Part shown: positions 60,131-64,000 of the stretch, piece by piece
Numbering within the stretch: position 1 is the stretch's first letter
Layout: the number at the start of each line of letters is the position of its first letter
The notes under the pieces: model-generated
Databases searched by the model: none
Told to the model about the DNA's origin: nothing
What the model saw: the letters and a program-made list of their open reading frames with translations, nothing else
NCBI GenBank assembly: GCA_032622095.1
Contig: CP136067.1
Location: 78,394,705 to 78,458,704, forward strand
Length of the DNA: 64,000 nucleotides
DNA from: Siphonodentalium dalli
Lineage: Eukaryota; Mollusca; Scaphopoda; Gadilida; Siphonodentaliidae
Reading direction: 5' to 3'
Made by a program: the position numbers and the translations under genes

Positions 60131-63100
60131 ACTTAAAGAATGTGCAATAAGCAAAACACTGAACACTGGAGATATCCCACTGTAAGAACTTTGGTTATAA
60201 CAGCACCATGTTGTTTACAACGTACCGTTATATCGCTCGGTAATCACCGCCACTCAATATGCCGGTGTTGAATTGGCACCGTGAATCAATCACTCTTTAT
60301 GTGTTGTATATATAAACAAACGCTCTTCTCGTACAAGTGTATATTGTGGATAATATCCTACTCATACTATCATTATACTATAGTTTTAGTATATTCTTGA
60401 GGAAATTGTCATAATTTGGTAACTTTTATTCCAAATTATAACCTGCAACCAAGGTCATCCGTGCCTTAAAGTATATGCGTATTGGGTTTATAGTTGATAG
60501 ATGCATGCATCCCATTGCAATATTCCTGGGTGTGGACCAGTTCATTTCTCTCGTTTCGTTGAATTTCACAAGTTTCATAATGTATATTCCCCCACAATTT
60601 TGTTTTATATATCTTATTTATACATCTAGCTATGTGTGAGGACCCGGGATTTTATGTTGTATATTTTGTCGTCCTGCAGTCTTCAATTTCCAGAAATTAC
60701 AAGTTATTCTGTTTACAAAGCAGCGACAAATTTTGCATTTAATACCAGTCTGCGTTTTGTTGTATTTTACATCTTATATATGCGTAGATGTGTCCCATTG
60801 ACCGGTAACCTTTCACTACGATTTTCTCACTCAAAGGTTCATGAATTCCATGAAATTGCCGTCAGCTATATATGCGTTAACCCATTTATTGCAATATTTT
60901 ATTGGCAAATATCATTGATAAAGTTCTCAGTTTAAGTAAGGTTTTATGTTCAAATTATCGAGGCGGCTTCTAGCGCTTAGATAGATACGCGCTATGAAGG
61001 GGTTCCACATTGGACTACATAACTACATCCCCTTGAACCACATCCAACTGGTTTCTCACAATCGCCTGGATGGTAGCATATTCTAATTTAATCAGTAGTC
61101 GGGGGTGGGGGGTATCCTCATATCAAGTGGTCTAACGCCATGCAATTTCACCCCGATTTTCCTTTCTTAATTAATTATCAGTTTCTGACTGGCCACTGGG
61201 GAGGGACCGGGACATACACGATCGACCATGGTTCGGCCCGGTGTCGAGAATTTTTTTAATCTGAACATGAAATTTGCTAAATCCTAGCATTCAGACTGGC
61301 AGAAAGCTTTCCAATTGTTGGATATTTTGAATCCTGATAATTTCCAACTCATGGCCATTTCAAATTAACAAAAGTAGGAAAATATGCAAATGTTGTTGGT
61401 CTAAAAATTACGAATTCTCCATTAATAAATTGTTGGAAAATCAAACTACGAGAACAATTTCAACCTATTATTTGGTGGTGTGAAATTTCCAACAAATGTT
61501 GTATCAGGTATATCAAATTTCCAACTGTTGAACATTTGACCAAAGTTGGGGGAGAGAGACACCCATGTCGTCACCTCCCCGTCTCAACCTTTTGTACATG
61601 GGAATCAATATATCGTGGATATATTCATGTATATCACATTTGAATACAACCGTTCATATACTTTATCATATGTATAGGTGGGGATTGATTTCTCATTTTA
61701 ATATATATTTACCATCTGAACGGACATGGTGCATTTGAACCGCAAGACTGCATGGTGTATATTGTAGCGAGGATAATAACTGCCTCCGGGTTTAGATTCC
61801 GACAAAAATCCCAATTCTATGGATAAATATTCCCTTGGCCCGATCCTTCGATCTGTTGAAAGATTCCAAACAAATGTTTACTAAATATGACTAAATATTC
61901 CACAACTAAAATAAGGAACACATTCGTTCTTATATCTGACTGAAAGTAGATGTAGGACATTATTAGACCCTGGATCTAAAACAATACATTTTACACCGAA
62001 TATCGTTTGGAAAAATTTATATTTGAGCTATCATAATCTATTTTCTAAGTCTGAAAATTCCAACCGATTTATAGTCAACACTCGATCGGTCTATGACTAG
62101 TAGAATCCAATTGTTGAAAACCTTACCAAGATGAGTGAAACAATAGCACCAACCCCTTCCATCTGCCGCTCGCCCTTGATGAAAGCAACTGATTATCCTG
62201 AGGCCCATTTAATCTAAATACAAATATCCAACAATCGATAACAGTAAGCGTATAACGTCGGCCAATAAAGCGAATGCGAATAACAATCTATAACATAATA
62301 TCGTTTTTTTTTTTGCAGTTGGCTCACCATATATACATTAACCGTCGATGTGATGAATTCTACCCGTAAAACAGTTTGCGATTACAAAACGTGTACCGGT
62401 ACGGGTAGCTACCGTACGCGTACCTTACCCGTACCGGTTTGAAATAGCAAACTCGCTAATATCTTAGTTTAGTTATGTTACCTAGCAATTAACCTAAAAG
62501 CTTTTTGTCAATAAACCAAGGAATTCCCAATTCTAAGCAAAATTGTCATGTCTCGAACCAGCAACACCATTGACAAATTCAGGCTATAAAATATAAGTTA
62601 CGTTTTTTATAATTAATGTAACATATATTTACCTACATATTCAACCTATTTTCTGATGCAATGGTCATGTCGAACTAGAGGTTTTGATCAATATTCCACA
62701 TATGAAGTATCATAGAGTTAGAACAATATGTTTCAAAAATAGAATTATACCCCGTGTTCATGTGTTTACAAGTATAGAGAAAGTCGTACTCGCACAAGTC
62801 AGTCACTCATAGACGTGTAGAATCACATGACATGTGACGTGGGGTTACAATCACTATGGCGCAATCGCTTGAAGGGGAATTTGTCTAATGTTTACATTTG
62901 TTTGAACGTGTTTAAATGCGTCGTTTGAACGATGCTGAAAGTTGCGGCGATGGACAACAATATCATAGTGAAATAAAACTTGAGAAAAATAATAAGTATT
63001 GTCTTGACATTTGTAGTTTTGTTTTGTGTCAGTAAAGGGGTGGTAACAGTCGGCATAATATATTGCGGTGGATGCTCTACTGGCAGGCCTTTTTACACAT

Positions 63101-64000
63101 CGCAGATCGAACTGTCATGCATAATATAACATCCAATCCTGTCGAATATGGGCTTTAATACCAATGTGTATGGATCAGGTTTCGGGTGTGAACGAGTGGA
63201 AATCGTATTAGTAAATCTGGAGAAGATGTCCCGATGACTTACATATATACCGTGACGGGTGTTTTTTTTCTTCTATCAGTGCATGCATGCTATGTCGTAA
63301 ACTCCAAGTAAAACTAGCCGCTTTCGTGGTATGTTCTATACAACTAAAGCTGAAACCGTTGTGATATAGAAAAAAAGCTGAATAAATACCAAAAAAACTA
63401 ACAATAAACAAAGCGTGAGCATTGTCATTTACTTTATAATTACTAATTTACATTTATCGACGACCTCAATCGTAGCCTATACTCCGCGCGGATAGATATG
63501 TAAATTTTAAAGTGATGTGAATTTAACACTCCGCTAGGATGTTAAAATAGAAATGGAGAATAATCTTGCTCAAAGCAATTATTTTATTTAATCGTATAAT
63601 CCAAATTTACAACACAAAAAGTCATTCTTATATAATAATTAAATGCATTGAGTCTCGATGGCGAGACCATTTGCGTTAGTTTATTGCCGATTGTTGCGTC
63701 TCGAATCGAGACGTAAATATTTACAATTGAGTGTAGTTCAGACGATATTTTCTGTGGAGTGGCATGGTTGATTTCTTTGAGATATTCGGCGATGTTAGTA
63801 GAATGCTACATTCCCCCAAATGGCATAGCGCCTGAATACTAATTTATCAGTTTCGCGCACCCGAATAAGTCCATAATATGTCTTTAACGAATTATTGTAC
63901 CCCAGAAGAAAAGAGGGACTATACCAAATCAACTTGTTTCCGCCTATATCCATCTGTCCATCTCTCCGCCCGTCTTGCATCGGCCTGGGAATATACTTAT
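60131..64000. other. unassigned stretch
   Basis: No gene is recognisable. It contains repeat pieces with the CCAATTGTTGGA core at 61311, 61521 and 62107, and a GC-rich hairpin at 62393-62436. A 99-codon frame (60636-60935, plus) is not recognised. Confidence 0.35.
62393..62436. repeat. GC-rich hairpin with 13-bp perfect arms
   Basis: ACCGGTACGGGTA pairs with TACCCGTACCGGT around an 18-base loop that itself contains GTACGCGTAC. The flanks are AT-rich. Confidence 0.8.

Overview
The window looks like AT-rich, transposon-dominated nuclear DNA of an animal, probably an invertebrate. I see no host protein-coding gene I can name. The evidence for a metazoan is an AP-endonuclease-type LINE with an almost intact ORF2, tRNA-headed SINE-like repeats, many short terminal-inverted-repeat elements, and a retroposed copy of the 5' end of U2 snRNA that matches the animal U2 sequence. 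A marine lophotrochozoan is my best guess from the LINE style and the tandem-repeat-bearing elements, but this cannot be settled by reading alone.

Layout. 0.7-2.8 kb: a decayed, 5'-truncated LINE (minus strand) sits exactly between two 256-bp near-identical direct repeats. 3.5-4.8 kb: a homogeneous 54-bp tandem array of almost 23 units. 8.3-8.8, 13.3-13.6, 16.5-16.9 and 55.1 kb: a family of tRNA-headed SINE-like repeats. 9.8-15.25 kb: a 5.46-kb element with long inverted arms that themselves hold tandem subrepeats. 15.66-17.8 kb: two arrays of about 150-175-bp units opened by a CCCC/GGGG hairpin and CCGTCCG repeats; relatives lie at 27.6, 34.5, 37.9 and 43.1 kb. 19.07-19.59 and 32.69-33.21 kb: two copies, in opposite orientation, of a TTAA-flanked element, with a third broken copy near 59.9 kb. 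21.5-21.95 kb: a MITE with 18-bp perfect TIRs. 22.83-24.04 kb: an element with TIRs and dense TGTGTAG motifs. 24.1-25.7 kb: a tandem duplication whose second unit carries an insertion. 31.27, 37.64 and 47.26 kb: three unrelated 140-150-bp near-perfect palindromes. 54.4-54.8 kb: a hAT-like MITE. 55.9-56.2 kb: the U2-headed retroposon.

The centrepiece for coding content is the LINE at 38821-42829 (minus). It is 5'-truncated, has a 19-bp target-site duplication, and keeps an open frame of 1094 codons whose start codon lies inside the duplicated target DNA. The older copy at 958-2571 is related along the C-terminal coding part and the 3' end, so this family has inserted here at least twice. The rest of the window is non-autonomous elements and simple repeats. 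These do not work together as a pathway; the window is best read as layered insertions. Small exons of host genes could be hidden in the unassigned stretches and would not be visible without transcripts or homology searches.
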